Assembly (NCBI GenBank): GCA_900548205.1
Contig: URJS01000005.1
Location: 1-64,000 of the forward strand
Direction: 5' to 3'
Length of the DNA: 64,000 bases
Source of the DNA: an uncultured Roseburia sp.
GTDB taxonomy: Bacteria > Bacillota > Clostridia > Lachnospirales > Lachnospiraceae
Position numbers and translations under genes: made by a program. Below are positions 25,928 to 35,136 of the stretch, one piece after another (position 1 is the first letter of the stretch; every line of letters begins with the position of its first letter). The notes beneath the pieces are model-generated. The model was not told the DNA's origin. It searched no databases and saw only the letters and a program-made list of their open reading frames with translations.

Positions 25928-27009
25928 AGGATCAACCCTCCAATCAGTCCAAGAACCAGCACCGCCAGTGCGGTCACTGCACTCACAACCGCCAGCTTCC
26001 TATGGTCAACCGGCAGTTCCCCGCACACGTTTCCCGTCTGCCCGTTCATGGAATAATAGTAAATCCTGCCGTCCTTTCCCTTGTATGTAATCGTCCAGAC
26101 CGGTAAGAGCACATACGACCAGTCCTCCTTCTTCGGACGGAAATTAGCGCTCCGCACCGTCACCGAATCGTACCCGGTGATGCTCTCTCTCATCAGCCGC
26201 TCCGCACTCTCGCGCATCGTCTGACGCATCCTCTCCTGCACCGCCTCACACGCAATATCCCTGCGCTCCGCCTGAAAACCGGAGAGGTAACCCATATGAA
26301 AATCCTTCATCTGCTCAAAGCGGTACGGCATGACGCCGCTCGCCAGTTTTGCGTTTGCCTTGCCAAGCGCATTCTCCGGGAAGTCGCGCAGCGTCACCTC
26401 GCCGTCGCGCTCCACCGCGTAAAGCTTCGTCTGTGTGTACTCCGTGTTGCCGCTTCTCCAGACGCGTATCTCACGCGCCTCCGCATCCACGCTGCCCTCC
26501 AGATCGACGCGGTACAGCCAGTACGGAAAATATACGCCCGTCATGCTCTCAATCTGCTTCTTCTGAAAAAATGCTTTCGGAACAAACTTCTTTTTCCCCA
26601 TATATTCCAGAAAACCCTTTACCGCTTCCTCTCTTGTGACCTCAAACGGGATCACCTTTTCCGGAAGGAACTCTCCCGCGAGCTTTCCGCCGAGCACCAC
26701 CGGATTGTGGCAGTAGTAACAGAAGGTCGCCGCTGTCGTCTCATCCGTGATGATTTCCGCCCCACAGGACGGGCAGGAATACTGCACCGCCTGTTTGGAG
26801 GCGCTCTCCTGCTGTCCCTCTGCGGCGTCCTCCGCCTCCGGCTCTCCGGTGTGATCCGCCTGCTTTTCAGACGCTGCGGCAGGCTTCATCGCGTCCAGCT
26901 CCTCCAGCGAAAAAAGTGAATTACAGTATTCACACTTATACTGCTGGCTTTCCGGGTCAAAGATCAGTTCTCCATCACAATTCGGACATTTAAAACTGAT
27001 GACCGCCAT
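25924..27009 (-). CDS. Zinc-ribbon membrane protein (YdjG-like)
   Basis: 361 residues. Two N-terminal zinc ribbons (CPNC...CEYC near residue 8 and CPSC...CYYC near 80) precede a domain of about 200 residues, and a C-terminal membrane helix spans about 335-358. ATG at 27009 comes two bases after the SPFH gene stop. In B. subtilis the YdjG/YdjH/YdjI set works with the phage-shock-type protein PspA; no pspA is in this window. Confidence 0.82.
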   Translation of the reverse strand: MAVISFKCPNCDGELIFDPESQQYKCEYCNSLFSLEELDAMKPAAASEKQADHTGEPEAEDAAEGQQESASKQAVQYSCPSCGAEIITDETTAATFCYYCHNPVVLGGKLAGEFLPEKVIPFEVTREEAVKGFLEYMGKKKFVPKAFFQKKQIESMTGVYFPYWLYRVDLEGSVDAEAREIRVWRSGNTEYTQTKLYAVERDGEVTLRDFPENALGKANAKLASGVMPYRFEQMKDFHMGYLSGFQAERRDIACEAVQERMRQTMRESAERLMRESITGYDSVTVRSANFRPKKEDWSYVLLPVWTITYKGKDGRIYYYSMNGQTGNVCGELPVDHRKLAVVSAVTALAVLVLGLIGGLIL

Positions 27010-27011
27010 CC

Positions 27012-28325
27012 CTAGTTCCTCGCTTTCCCGCACTCACTGCAAAACTTTCCTTTGTTCACATGACCGCACTCACACGTCCACTCTGCAGCCGGAGCAGGTT
27101 TCCCGCACTCACTGCAAAACTTTCCTTTGTTCACATGGCCGCACTCGCACGTCCACTCCGTCTTTGGAGCGGGCGCTGGCTTGCCGCACTCGCTGCAGAA
27201 TTTTCCGGTATTCACACATCCGCACTCGCACGTCCATCCCGCCGCGCCATTTGGCGCTGCAGCCGGCGCTGCCGTAACATTCTGCGCTGCTGCTGTGCCC
27301 GGCATCCCCATCTGCGGTGCGCTCTGGCTATGCGCCATATCATTTGGCGTCTGCAGTGAGCCAAGCCCTGCCATCGTCTGGTTCATCGTGTTCATCCCCA
27401 TGCCGACGCCCATAAAGCCCGCCATCGCGCCGCCCGCATTGCTGCCTGCATCGCGCACGCCCTCGGTGATGTTCTTCACCGCCATACCGCGCATGACGTT
27501 AAAGTCCGTTCCCAGCATCGCGCCTTCATTTCTCATATTGATGAGCTTCTGCGATTCCTCATCATAGGACACGCTGGCAATGCCGACCGCCTGGATCTCC
27601 ATGCCGCGCATCTGGTTCCAATCTGCATCGAGGATATCCGCCATGTATCTTCCAAGCTCTCTCGCCTTGGAGGTCACATGGGAAATGCGCGTGCCATCCG
27701 CCGACATCTGGTTGATCGCTGACTGCAGGGTCTCTAAAAACTCTGAGATATACTGCTCGTTGATGGATTCGATCTCCACATGACCTGCATTTCTCGGAAT
27801 CGCCTCGGCATAAAACTGGAGCGGGTTTGTAATTTTGATCGAATATGTGCCGTGTGCGCGCAAAAACAGTTCCGCGTTATAAAAGCTGTCAAAATAGTTG
27901 ATCGGATTTCGCGTTCCGAATTTGATGCCCTTGATCTCCTGCAGATTGACAAAAAACACCTTCTGCATGGTCGGCGTCTGCCCGCCGAATTTGATGCGGC
28001 TGAAGGTCTCCTTCACCGCCTCGCCCAGCTCACCGTTAAAGAGAGATGGCATCGCAGAGTTGTCTACCCGATAGTACCCCGGCTCTGCCGTGTAATCGAC
28101 AACCTTTCCCCCGTCCACAAGCATCATAAACTGGTTGTCGTAGACATGAATGACGGAACCGTTGCTGACCGTATCCGGCGTCAGGCTTGTGTTCTGTCCC
28201 CTGCGGATTAAAACGCCTTCTGTAAAGACGGTGCGTTCCCCCATATCCTCCGCCTCAATGACTTCCTGCCACTGATCCGCGAGACCACCGCTGATTGCCT
28301 GTCCGACTGCTTTGATAATTCCCAT
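27012..28325 (-). CDS. SPFH-domain protein with three C-terminal zinc ribbons (YdjI-like)
   Basis: 437 residues. An SPFH/prohibitin-like domain occupies about 20-270 (DMGERTVFTEGVLIRRGQN at its start). A Gly/Met/Ala-rich linker at about 290-360 is followed by three nearly identical zinc ribbons at 364-437 (CECG-x7-CSECG). SPFH proteins form membrane-associated oligomers; no transmembrane helix is seen here, as in YdjI. ATG follows AGGAGGGG. A weak sigmaE-like sequence (CATAAAAT with GCATACA 14 bp upstream) lies about 40 bp before the start but is not convincing. Confidence 0.88.
   Translation of the reverse strand: MGIIKAVGQAISGGLADQWQEVIEAEDMGERTVFTEGVLIRRGQNTSLTPDTVSNGSVIHVYDNQFMMLVDGGKVVDYTAEPGYYRVDNSAMPSLFNGELGEAVKETFSRIKFGGQTPTMQKVFFVNLQEIKGIKFGTRNPINYFDSFYNAELFLRAHGTYSIKITNPLQFYAEAIPRNAGHVEIESINEQYISEFLETLQSAINQMSADGTRISHVTSKARELGRYMADILDADWNQMRGMEIQAVGIASVSYDEESQKLINMRNEGAMLGTDFNVMRGMAVKNITEGVRDAGSNAGGAMAGFMGVGMGMNTMNQTMAGLGSLQTPNDMAHSQSAPQMGMPGTAAAQNVTAAPAAAPNGAAGWTCECGCVNTGKFCSECGKPAPAPKTEWTCECGHVNKGKFCSECGKPAPAAEWTCECGHVNKGKFCSECGKARN
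27015..27236 (-). repeat. Threefold DNA repeat encoding the zinc ribbons
   Basis: Three in-frame units of about 72 bp, nearly identical between units two and three, encode the C-terminal zinc ribbons of the SPFH protein. This is consistent with recent duplication. Confidence 0.85.
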
Positions 28326-28386
28326 AGTTCCCCTCCTGATATCCTGTGTATTTTATGCAGCATACCGTCTGTGTATGCGCCCGCAT

Positions 28387-29058
28387 CTAAACATGATGAT
28401 AGTCCACCTCATAATAGCTGTGCAGCTTCCACACCTTAAGGTTGACCGGCGTCACTGCAAGTCCACAGTACTCACAGTGCAGATTTCCAAGCTGACTGAC
28501 CGGCGCTCCACAGTTCGGGCAGATCGTCCCGACCGCGCTGCCGCCCGCCAGCCGTTCATCCTGAATGTATACCAGTTCCGTATTATACCTTGTCTGCTCC
28601 TTGCGCTCTCTGTCGCCGGAGACGAGCCTGCCGTCCTTTTCCCGGTAATGATAATGCTCCACCGCGCTCTGAAAAGTGATCACACAGCTCCCGCTGCTCT
28701 TCCTATAATTCGCAACCTCCGTCTGATGCACCTTGATCTGCGTATAGGTCTCCCGTATCCCGGCTTTCCGGTTGTCCGCGATCCGGTTTTCCACCTGGCG
28801 CAAAGCCTCCTCGGATACATCCGCAAGACCTCCGGCGTCGCCGGACGATACGGCAGAAAGCGCCGCCGCCAGAAAATTTTCCGCTTTATTTATGAACTGA
28901 TCCAGCGAGAAATCCGGAAAATCCCTCTCGATCTGCGGTCTTAAGATCCTGGTCATGCCGGAGACGGATTTCGGCGTTTCCGCCAGAATATCCGTCTGAC
29001 GCTCCGCCTCGCCGATGAGACCCTTTAACGTCCGCAGCGTATCCCACACGCTACTCAT
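28387..29058 (-). CDS. Tim44-like protein with C-terminal zinc ribbon
   Basis: 223 residues. Residues about 45-160 (SLDQFINKAENFLAAALSAV through FQSAVEHYHY) fit the Tim44-like/MBA1 domain, which binds membranes or protein complexes. Residues about 180-200 form a CPNC...CEYC zinc ribbon. No membrane helix is present. ATG at 29058 overlaps the prfB stop by eight bases and has GGAG upstream, so it may be translated with prfB. It adjoins the SPFH/zinc-ribbon/TPM genes, which share the zinc-ribbon theme. Confidence 0.75.
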   Translation of the reverse strand: MSSVWDTLRTLKGLIGEAERQTDILAETPKSVSGMTRILRPQIERDFPDFSLDQFINKAENFLAAALSAVSSGDAGGLADVSEEALRQVENRIADNRKAGIRETYTQIKVHQTEVANYRKSSGSCVITFQSAVEHYHYREKDGRLVSGDRERKEQTRYNTELVYIQDERLAGGSAVGTICPNCGAPVSQLGNLHCEYCGLAVTPVNLKVWKLHSYYEVDYHHV

Positions 29059-30188
29059 CGTCTCCACCAAGTCCCTTCGGACAGCCGAGCGACAGCCATT
29101 TGAGATACCCGTTCATAAACAGGTCGATCTTACCGTCCAGCACGCTGTCGACATTTCCCGTCTCCACACCGGTTCTGTGGTCCTTGACCATTGTATACGG
29201 CTGAAGCACATAGGAGCGGATCTGGTTTCCCCAGCCGATCTCCGTCACCTCGCCGCGGATGCCTGCCGCCTTCTCGGCATTCTCCTGCTGCTTTAACAGA
29301 TACAGCTTCGCCTTTAACATCTGCATCGCCTTATCCTTGTTCTGGAACTGTGAGCGCTCATTCTGGCACTGCACGACGATCCCGGTCGGCAGATGCGTAA
29401 TACGGATGGCAGACGAGGTCTTATTGATGTGCTGTCCGCCCGCACCGCTGGAACGGTAGGTGTCGATGCGCAGCTCATCCTCATTGATCTCGTAATCGAG
29501 ATCCTCCTCAATATCCGGCATAACGTCGCAGGAGACAAACGAGGTCTGGCGTTTTCCCGCCGCATTAAACGGCGAGATGCGCACGAGGCGGTGTACCCCC
29601 TTCTCCGACTTCATATAGCCGTAAGCATTCTCTCCGTTGACCTGAAATGTCACAGACTTGATGCCCGCCTCCTCGCCGTCAAGCGAATCGAGCACCTCCA
29701 CGGTGAATCCCTTATCCGACGCCCATCTGGTAAACATACGGTAGAGCATCGCCGCCCAGTCGCAGGACTCCGTTCCGCCCGCGCCTGCATGGAGCGAGAC
29801 GATCGCATTGTCCTTGTCATATTCGCCGGACAGCAACGTCTTGATGCGGATGCCCTCATAAGCTCCCGTAAACTCTGCGAGCAGTTCTTCGATCTCCGGG
29901 ATCAGGGACGCGTCGTTCTCCTCATATCCCATTTCAATAAGCGTCTCAATATCCTCATACTGCTGCTTTAAGGATGCGTACACCTCCACATCATCCTTTA
30001 AGCTTTTTAATTCCTTCATCTTGCGCTGCGATGTCTCCGGATCATCCCAGAAATCCGGCGCCTCCATCTCGCGTTCTAATTCCTGGATCCGCTGTTCTTT
30101 GCCAGCTAAGTCAAAGTGAATCCCTCACTTCCTGTAATGGGTCTTTGTAAGTATTCAAGGTTGCCTTGAATTGATCAAGCTCTATCAC
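29051..30188 (-). CDS. prfB: Peptide chain release factor 2, with programmed +1 frameshift
   Basis: RF2 ends translation at UGA and UAA. The GTG start at 30188 follows AGAGGTGAT. After 25 codons the frame meets CTT TGA C (30110-30116) with an AGGGA element just upstream, the classic RF2 autoregulatory frameshift. Slipping one base continues with DLAGKEQRIQELE into the main 353-residue frame, for about 378 residues in all. The main frame has the peptidyl-release motif GGQ (SSGAGGQHINKT). The start at 30067 often called automatically is internal. Confidence 0.95.
30110..30131 (-). promoter_or_regulatory. prfB frameshift site
   Basis: Minus strand: an SD-like AGGGA, then CTT TGA C with the in-frame UGA at 30111-30113. 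Low RF2 favours slippage of the ribosome by +1, which restores RF2 synthesis. Confidence 0.93.
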
Positions 30189-30224
30189 AGTATCACCTCT
30201 TTCATTTTATATTCTCTTTTTATT

Positions 30225-30719
30225 TTACTTGAACCCGCTTTTTTTCGCAATCCTTTCCGCCAACTTTAAGCCCAGACCAAAAAAGAAAAGTCCAAGAAAC
30301 ACTCCGGCAGAGTCGATACAGACGTCCCAAACGCTTCCTGTCCGCCCCGCCACATACAGCTGGTGCACCTCGTCGGTCACAGCATAGCAGACGGCAAACA
30401 AAAACGAACCTATCGCAATCCTTTTGCCCCAGCTCCAATAGCCAAGTGCACATGACGCCGACAGAATGCCAAGTATCGCATACTCTGTCATATGCGCCAG
30501 CTTTCGCACCAGATGCTCAATTTCCTGCGCGTACCATGCGATCTGCTCCTGCGTGAACCCGAGCTCAAACATCTCGTTCGCCGTATCTATCATGTGCACC
30601 GAGACAGAGCTGCTGACCTCGTCAGACTGCGCCGCCGTCTGCGCGGAAAATCCAAAAATGATCATCATCCACAAAAGCAGCAGCGCTCCTGTGATCCCAC
30701 GGTATATCCATGCCTTCAT
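30225..30719 (-). CDS. VanZ-like membrane protein
   Basis: 164 residues with about four membrane helices and the VanZ-family pattern: KLAHMTEYAILGIL near residue 80 and DEVHQLYVAGRTGSVWDV near 122. VanZ-like proteins have no settled general role, although one contributes to teicoplanin resistance. ATG at 30719 is one base after the ctp stop and has GAGGAG before it, so it belongs to the ctp transcript. No other glycopeptide-resistance gene is nearby. Confidence 0.82.
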   Translation of the reverse strand: MKAWIYRGITGALLLLWMMIIFGFSAQTAAQSDEVSSSVSVHMIDTANEMFELGFTQEQIAWYAQEIEHLVRKLAHMTEYAILGILSASCALGYWSWGKRIAIGSFLFAVCYAVTDEVHQLYVAGRTGSVWDVCIDSAGVFLGLFFFGLGLKLAERIAKKSGFK

Positions 30720-30720
30720 C

Positions 30721-32007
30721 CTACTCCTCACGCAATACTTCTATCGCCTTTTGAATCTGATTATCATACTGCAGCTCATAGCTTTGTCCGTCAGGGTTCA
30801 AGTACTCATATTCCAATTCAATATCAGGCTCAATCCCGACCCCATGAATATAATTTCCCTTTGGCGTAAAATATTTTGCAGTTGTCAGCTTCACGGCGTC
30901 CCCGTCAGAAAGCTTAAACAGAGACTGTACGATTCCCTTGCCAAAGGTCTTTGTTCCGATGAGTGTTCCATATTCGTAATCCTTGATCGCACCCGCAAAT
31001 ATTTCCGAAGCGCTCGCGCTGTCCTCATTGATCAGCACGGCAAGCGGATAATCAAAATGCGTCTCGCCGCTTGACTTATACTCCTGCCTGTTTCCGTACT
31101 TATCCTCCGTATATACCAAAAGTCCTTCCGGCAGAATATCATCTAAAATCTGCACCACGGAATCCACCAGCCCTCCGCCGTTATAACGCAAGTCGATGAC
31201 CAACGAATGCATCCCGGCATTCTCCAGCTGTGCCAGCGCCGTCTCAAACTGTGCCGCCGTATCTGTCTCAAACGACTCAATACGGATATAGCCGATCTCC
31301 TCCGTCAGCATCTCCGATGCCACGCTCGGCAGCGTCACATTTGCCCGTTCCACATCAAAAGACAGATTTTCACCTGTCGCCGGACGGTAAACCTCGATAT
31401 GAACAGTCGTGCCCTCCTCGCCGTGGATAAGCTGCACCAGCTCAGAAAGCTCCATCGAGGTTGCCTCCACATCCTCGACCGAAAGAATGACATCATCCTT
31501 CAAAAGTCCGGCCGCCTCCGAGGGAGTTCCCTCATAAATCTTATTAACAGTCACGACCATTGTCTTAATATCCTGCGTCAATCCCGCGCCGATCCCATAA
31601 TATTTCCCCGTCATGCTAATCTGTGACTGCTCATATTCCTCGGCTGTATAATAAGTAGAATATTTGTCATTCACACCGCTTAACAGTCCCGCATACATGC
31701 CGTTCTTTAATGCTTCCGTATCTGTTTCATCATAATAGTAAAGATTAATATAAGCCGCAAGCTCATTGATCTTCGTGATGGAATCTGCGTCCAGCACCGC
31801 GCCTTCCTCTCCCGCCGCTTTTACACCTCTTGTGATCACAATCTGACTTCCCGTCAGCAGACAGACCAGATAAATTCCAAGTGAGCCGCATAAAACCGTC
31901 AGAAATATCCCGACAAGAATTCCCCTTCCGATCGTACTCTTGACCCATCTCTCTTTCTTTTTTCCGGTCTGCTCCTGCAATCCCTTTACTTCCTGCTGCT
32001 CATCCAT
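30721..32007 (-). CDS. Carboxyl-terminal processing protease (S41), CtpB-like
   Basis: 428 residues. An N-terminal membrane anchor (about 28-52) is followed by a PDZ domain (about 125-215) and an S41 protease domain. The catalytic Ser lies in EDSASASEIFAGA and the Lys in IGTKTFGKGIVQ. In B. subtilis ctpB also lies next to ftsEX, and CtpB cleaves SpoIVFA to start sigmaK activation. A similar sporulation role is a reasonable inference here but not proven. A terminator separates it from the M23 peptidase gene upstream. Confidence 0.9.
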   Translation of the reverse strand: MDEQQEVKGLQEQTGKKKERWVKSTIGRGILVGIFLTVLCGSLGIYLVCLLTGSQIVITRGVKAAGEEGAVLDADSITKINELAAYINLYYYDETDTEALKNGMYAGLLSGVNDKYSTYYTAEEYEQSQISMTGKYYGIGAGLTQDIKTMVVTVNKIYEGTPSEAAGLLKDDVILSVEDVEATSMELSELVQLIHGEEGTTVHIEVYRPATGENLSFDVERANVTLPSVASEMLTEEIGYIRIESFETDTAAQFETALAQLENAGMHSLVIDLRYNGGGLVDSVVQILDDILPEGLLVYTEDKYGNRQEYKSSGETHFDYPLAVLINEDSASASEIFAGAIKDYEYGTLIGTKTFGKGIVQSLFKLSDGDAVKLTTAKYFTPKGNYIHGVGIEPDIELEYEYLNPDGQSYELQYDNQIQKAIEVLREE

Positions 32008-32058
32008 ACTCGTTCCTCTTTTCTGCGGTCCTCTCCTCCGCTGTTATCTATCATATGT

Positions 32059-32089
32059 AAAAATTCCCTGTCTAAAGACAGGGAATTTT
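32059..32089 (-). terminator. Terminator between the M23 peptidase gene and ctp
   Basis: AAAATTCCCTGTC (32060-32072) pairs perfectly with 32077-32089 across a four-base loop; T-rich sequence follows on the minus strand. Confidence 0.8.
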
Positions 32090-32094
32090 CCTTA

Positions 32095-33303
32095 TCAGCC
32101 GCCAAGATAGCTCCACGGACTGACATAGCTTCCATTTAATGATACGCCAAAATGCAGATGATTTCCTGTAGAGATACCGGTGCTTCCAACCTTTGCGATC
32201 ACCTGTCCCGCCGATACCGTCTGTCCCGCCGATACCGTCAGAGAGGATGCATGCATATAAACCGTGTACAGACCGCCGCCGTGATCGATCATCACATAAT
32301 TTCCGGCAGAGCTGCTGTAGGAAGCCGTCGTAACCGTTCCTGCCGCCGCCGCCACAATATCCGCTCCATGAGAGGCTCCAATATCAATCCCCTTATGATT
32401 TGACGATGCTCCTCCCGTCGGAGAGAGGCGGTTTCCATAATCACTCGTGACACGCGTACTGCTTGGGCACGGCCAGACAAACGCACCGCCGCTGTAAGGA
32501 TTATCTACAACGCCCGCAGCTTCCTTCTCCGCCTGCGCACGCCTGATCGCCGCGATCAATTCCTCCTGTGCCTGAATCTCCGCCGCATAATAATCCGCCT
32601 CGCTCTGTGCCTCGGAAATATGATCGGAAATCCCCGCGAGCTCAATCTCTTTCTCCCGCATCATCGCCGCTACCGACGCCTTATCACTCTCAACCTCTTT
32701 CTTAAGCGCCTGAAGCTCCGCATAATCCTGTTCCAACTGCGCCTCAAGATTCGTGATCGTCTCAACCGTCTCCTGATAGCTTTCCAGCTTTTGCCTGTCG
32801 TAGCTTTGAATCTGGGCAATATATTCCGCTGCGTTCAAAAATTCTGCAATATTGCCGGAGGACAGCAGCGCCTCCGTATAAGAGCTCTGCTGATTTTCAT
32901 ACATAAACCGGATGCGCACCTTCATATCTTCATATTGCTTTTCTTCCTGTGCCTGTGCCGCTTCCAGATCCTCCTGCGCCTGTACAATATCCTCGCTCTT
33001 TGCAGTCAGCTGCTTTTCCAGCTCGGTGATCCTTGCTGAAATACTGATCAGCTGCTTATTGAGCTCCGCAACCTTATCCTCAACATTTCCCTTCGACTCC
33101 TTTAAGTCACGGATCGTCTGCTGCGCCTGCTCCAGTTCCTTTTGCAGCGCCTCTTTTTCCTGCTGCGCCTCCTGAAGCGCCTTTGTTGTCTCGGCGTCAT
33201 CTGTTTTTTTCACCGTTGCCGCCATTGCCTGTATGGACATTCCCACTGTCAAAAGCAGGATCAGTCCCACCGACACTATTCTTTGTAATCTGCTCTTTTT
33301 CAT
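32095..33303 (-). CDS. Murein hydrolase activator/M23 peptidase with coiled coil (EnvC/PcsB-like)
   Basis: 402 residues. A signal peptide (1-28) is followed by a long coiled coil (about 35-255) and a C-terminal M23 LytM-type domain (about 285-402) with SNHKGIDIGA and HLHFGVSLNG, which carry the metal-binding His residues. The position 22 bp behind ftsX strongly suggests that FtsEX controls this hydrolase at division, as with EnvC in E. coli and PcsB in streptococci. ATG is preceded by a weak AGGTAG. Confidence 0.92.
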   Translation of the reverse strand: MKKSRLQRIVSVGLILLLTVGMSIQAMAATVKKTDDAETTKALQEAQQEKEALQKELEQAQQTIRDLKESKGNVEDKVAELNKQLISISARITELEKQLTAKSEDIVQAQEDLEAAQAQEEKQYEDMKVRIRFMYENQQSSYTEALLSSGNIAEFLNAAEYIAQIQSYDRQKLESYQETVETITNLEAQLEQDYAELQALKKEVESDKASVAAMMREKEIELAGISDHISEAQSEADYYAAEIQAQEELIAAIRRAQAEKEAAGVVDNPYSGGAFVWPCPSSTRVTSDYGNRLSPTGGASSNHKGIDIGASHGADIVAAAAGTVTTASYSSSAGNYVMIDHGGGLYTVYMHASSLTVSAGQTVSAGQVIAKVGSTGISTGNHLHFGVSLNGSYVSPWSYLGG

Positions 33304-33325
33304 AAACTGCCATTTCTACCTGAAA

Positions 33326-34234
33326 CTATACCTTCAAATGCTTCCGAATCGTGATGATACTTCCCATAAAACCTATTCCGACACCAAGAATCAAGGCTAC
33401 CGGCACCAATGTATGGAATACCTGATCTGCCGGAAGGAACCTCATCATATTGCTGATAAAGAGGAAAGTCTCCCCAATATACACGATCACCTGATCATAA
33501 AGTACATAAAGAATCCCAAGCGGGATCGCTGCTCCGATCAATCCGATGACCACTCCCTCGACCACAAACGGCGCCCGCACAAAATAATCGGTCGCTCCGA
33601 TCAGCTTCATAATGCCGATCTCCTCCCTGCGCACGGCAATTCCGACCGTGATCGTATTGCTGATCAAAAAGACTGCCACGCCAAGCAGGATCAGGATGAT
33701 CCCCGCGGAAATATAACCGATCAGCCGATTTAAATCCGCCAGCGTATTTGCAATCTGCTCGGACTTTTTCACCTCTCTGACACCGTCGATCGAGGTCAGA
33801 TAAGTCACAAGCGTATCCTGCATAGAGACGTCATTCATGTAAATCGAATAGCTGGATGAATTGACTAACGGATTGTCCTCTCCAAAGCTTGCCGCCGCCT
33901 CCTCGTTTCCCTGAAAATAAATATCCTTAAAGGAATTCCATGCCTCGTCGGGAGAAGTGTATTCATAATGGGAAACCTCAACGCGCTCCCCGATCAGCTC
34001 TCCGATCTCCTCGATCCTCTGCTCGGAAATCCCATCGTCAAACAGTACCGTGACCGCCACACCTGCTTCGGCGTCCTTGACCATCGACTGAAAATTCATG
34101 ACGATCATATAAAATAATCCAAACAAAAAAATACACGCCGTCATCGTAGCGATCGACGCCAGAGAAAACATCTTATTCTTCCAGATGTTGACCATTCCCT
34201 GCTTGATCGTGTAAAAAAATGTACTAATCCTCAT
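33326..34234 (-). CDS. ftsX: Cell division ABC permease FtsX
   Basis: 302 residues with four membrane helices. An extracellular loop lies between helices one and two (about 60-165), and the conserved cytoplasmic stretch RREEIGIMKLIGATDYFVRAPF precedes the last helices. It forms a complex with FtsE that relays ATP hydrolysis to a peptidoglycan hydrolase outside. The start is ATG at 34234, with GGAGG upstream inside ftsE; GTG at 34246 is possible. It overlaps ftsE. Confidence 0.95.
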   Translation of the reverse strand: MRISTFFYTIKQGMVNIWKNKMFSLASIATMTACIFLFGLFYMIVMNFQSMVKDAEAGVAVTVLFDDGISEQRIEEIGELIGERVEVSHYEYTSPDEAWNSFKDIYFQGNEEAAASFGEDNPLVNSSSYSIYMNDVSMQDTLVTYLTSIDGVREVKKSEQIANTLADLNRLIGYISAGIILILLGVAVFLISNTITVGIAVRREEIGIMKLIGATDYFVRAPFVVEGVVIGLIGAAIPLGILYVLYDQVIVYIGETFLFISNMMRFLPADQVFHTLVPVALILGVGIGFMGSIITIRKHLKV

Positions 34235-35000
34235 CGCTTTCTTCACCTCCGTTGCTGCCTAAGTAATCGTCGGTGAAAAAGTCGTCATCATCGTCATCCT
34301 CCGGCTCATAGCTGCCTGAGGAACGATAATCCATATCTGACGCCGTATCGTCTACCACAACGCCCTTGCGCATGGTAACGACCCTCTTATTCATTGACTT
34401 AACAATCTCAAGATTATGTGTGACCACAACAACCGTCGTGCCCTTCTCATTGATCTCCTCCATGAGCTTCATAATCTCCCACGCATTATTTGCATCCAGA
34501 TTGCCGGTCGGCTCGTCCGCCAGCAGGATCTTCGGCTTATTCACAAGCGCTCTTGCGATCGCCACCCTCTGCTGCTCGCCTCCCGAAAGCTGCTTTGGAT
34601 AAGAGCGGTATTTTGCCGCAAGTCCCACCATCGAGAGCATTGTCGGCACATTCATCTTGATAGAACGTGTAGACTGCCCGATCACCTTCTGTGCAAACGC
34701 AACGTTATCATAAATATTTCTGTCCTTCAACAATCGGAAATCCTGAAACACCACGCCGATATTTCTGCGGAATTTCGGGATCTGCCGTCTCTTGATCTTA
34801 TTTAATTTTCTGCCGTCTATCGTAATCGTCCCATCTGTCGGCTCAAGCTCCTTGAGCAGCAGCTTGATCAGCGTCGATTTTCCGGAACCGCTGTCGCCGA
34901 CGATAAAAACAAACTCTCCGGCGTCGATACTAAGACTCACGTCATTGAGCGCGGGAATCCCCGCGGAGTAAGACTTACTGACATGATCCAACTTTATCAT
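34224..35000 (-). CDS. ftsE: Cell division ATP-binding protein FtsE with acidic C-terminal tail
   Basis: 258 residues. Walker A GDSGSGKST is at 35-43, signature LSGGEQQRVAIARAL near 140, and Walker B LLADEPTGNLD follows. The last 30 residues are almost all Asp, Glu, Tyr, Ser and Gly (EPEDDDDDDFFTDDY), beyond the usual FtsE length of about 228. FtsE powers FtsX. ATG is preceded by GAGGTAAGTGA. Confidence 0.95.
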   Translation of the reverse strand: MIKLDHVSKSYSAGIPALNDVSLSIDAGEFVFIVGDSGSGKSTLIKLLLKELEPTDGTITIDGRKLNKIKRRQIPKFRRNIGVVFQDFRLLKDRNIYDNVAFAQKVIGQSTRSIKMNVPTMLSMVGLAAKYRSYPKQLSGGEQQRVAIARALVNKPKILLADEPTGNLDANNAWEIMKLMEEINEKGTTVVVVTHNLEIVKSMNKRVVTMRKGVVVDDTASDMDYRSSGSYEPEDDDDDDFFTDDYLGSNGGEESDED

Positions 35001-35081
35001 TCACTTACCTCATTTCCGTATATAACCCTGTCGCCGATCACCTCTGTCGCCGGCAGGCTCTAATCGAATGCCACTGTTTTT

Positions 35082-35110
35082 AGTCTACTGAATGTTTATT
35101 TTTGTTGCAA
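35082..35110 (-). promoter_or_regulatory. Promoter of the ftsEX operon
   Basis: -35 TTGCAA (35105-35110), 17-bp spacer, -10 TAGACT (35082-35087) on the minus strand. The leader contains an imperfect 10-bp stem at about 35028-35058. Confidence 0.55.
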
Positions 35111-35136
35111 CTGTTTTGGATTTATTTAATGGAAAC

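Noticed and set aside
28326..28386. sigmaE promoter before the SPFH gene
   Set aside because: CATAAAAT fits, but the -35 match (GCATACA) is poor; too weak to call.
30225..30719. VanZ-like gene as part of a glycopeptide resistance cluster
   Set aside because: No vanHAX, vanRS or vanY neighbours; ddl is in a normal ddl-murF operon.
32008..32058. sigmaK promoter before ctp (a CATATGATA sequence occurs there)
   Set aside because: No AC-containing -35 at 15-16 bp; the upstream sequence is the terminator stem of the M23 gene.
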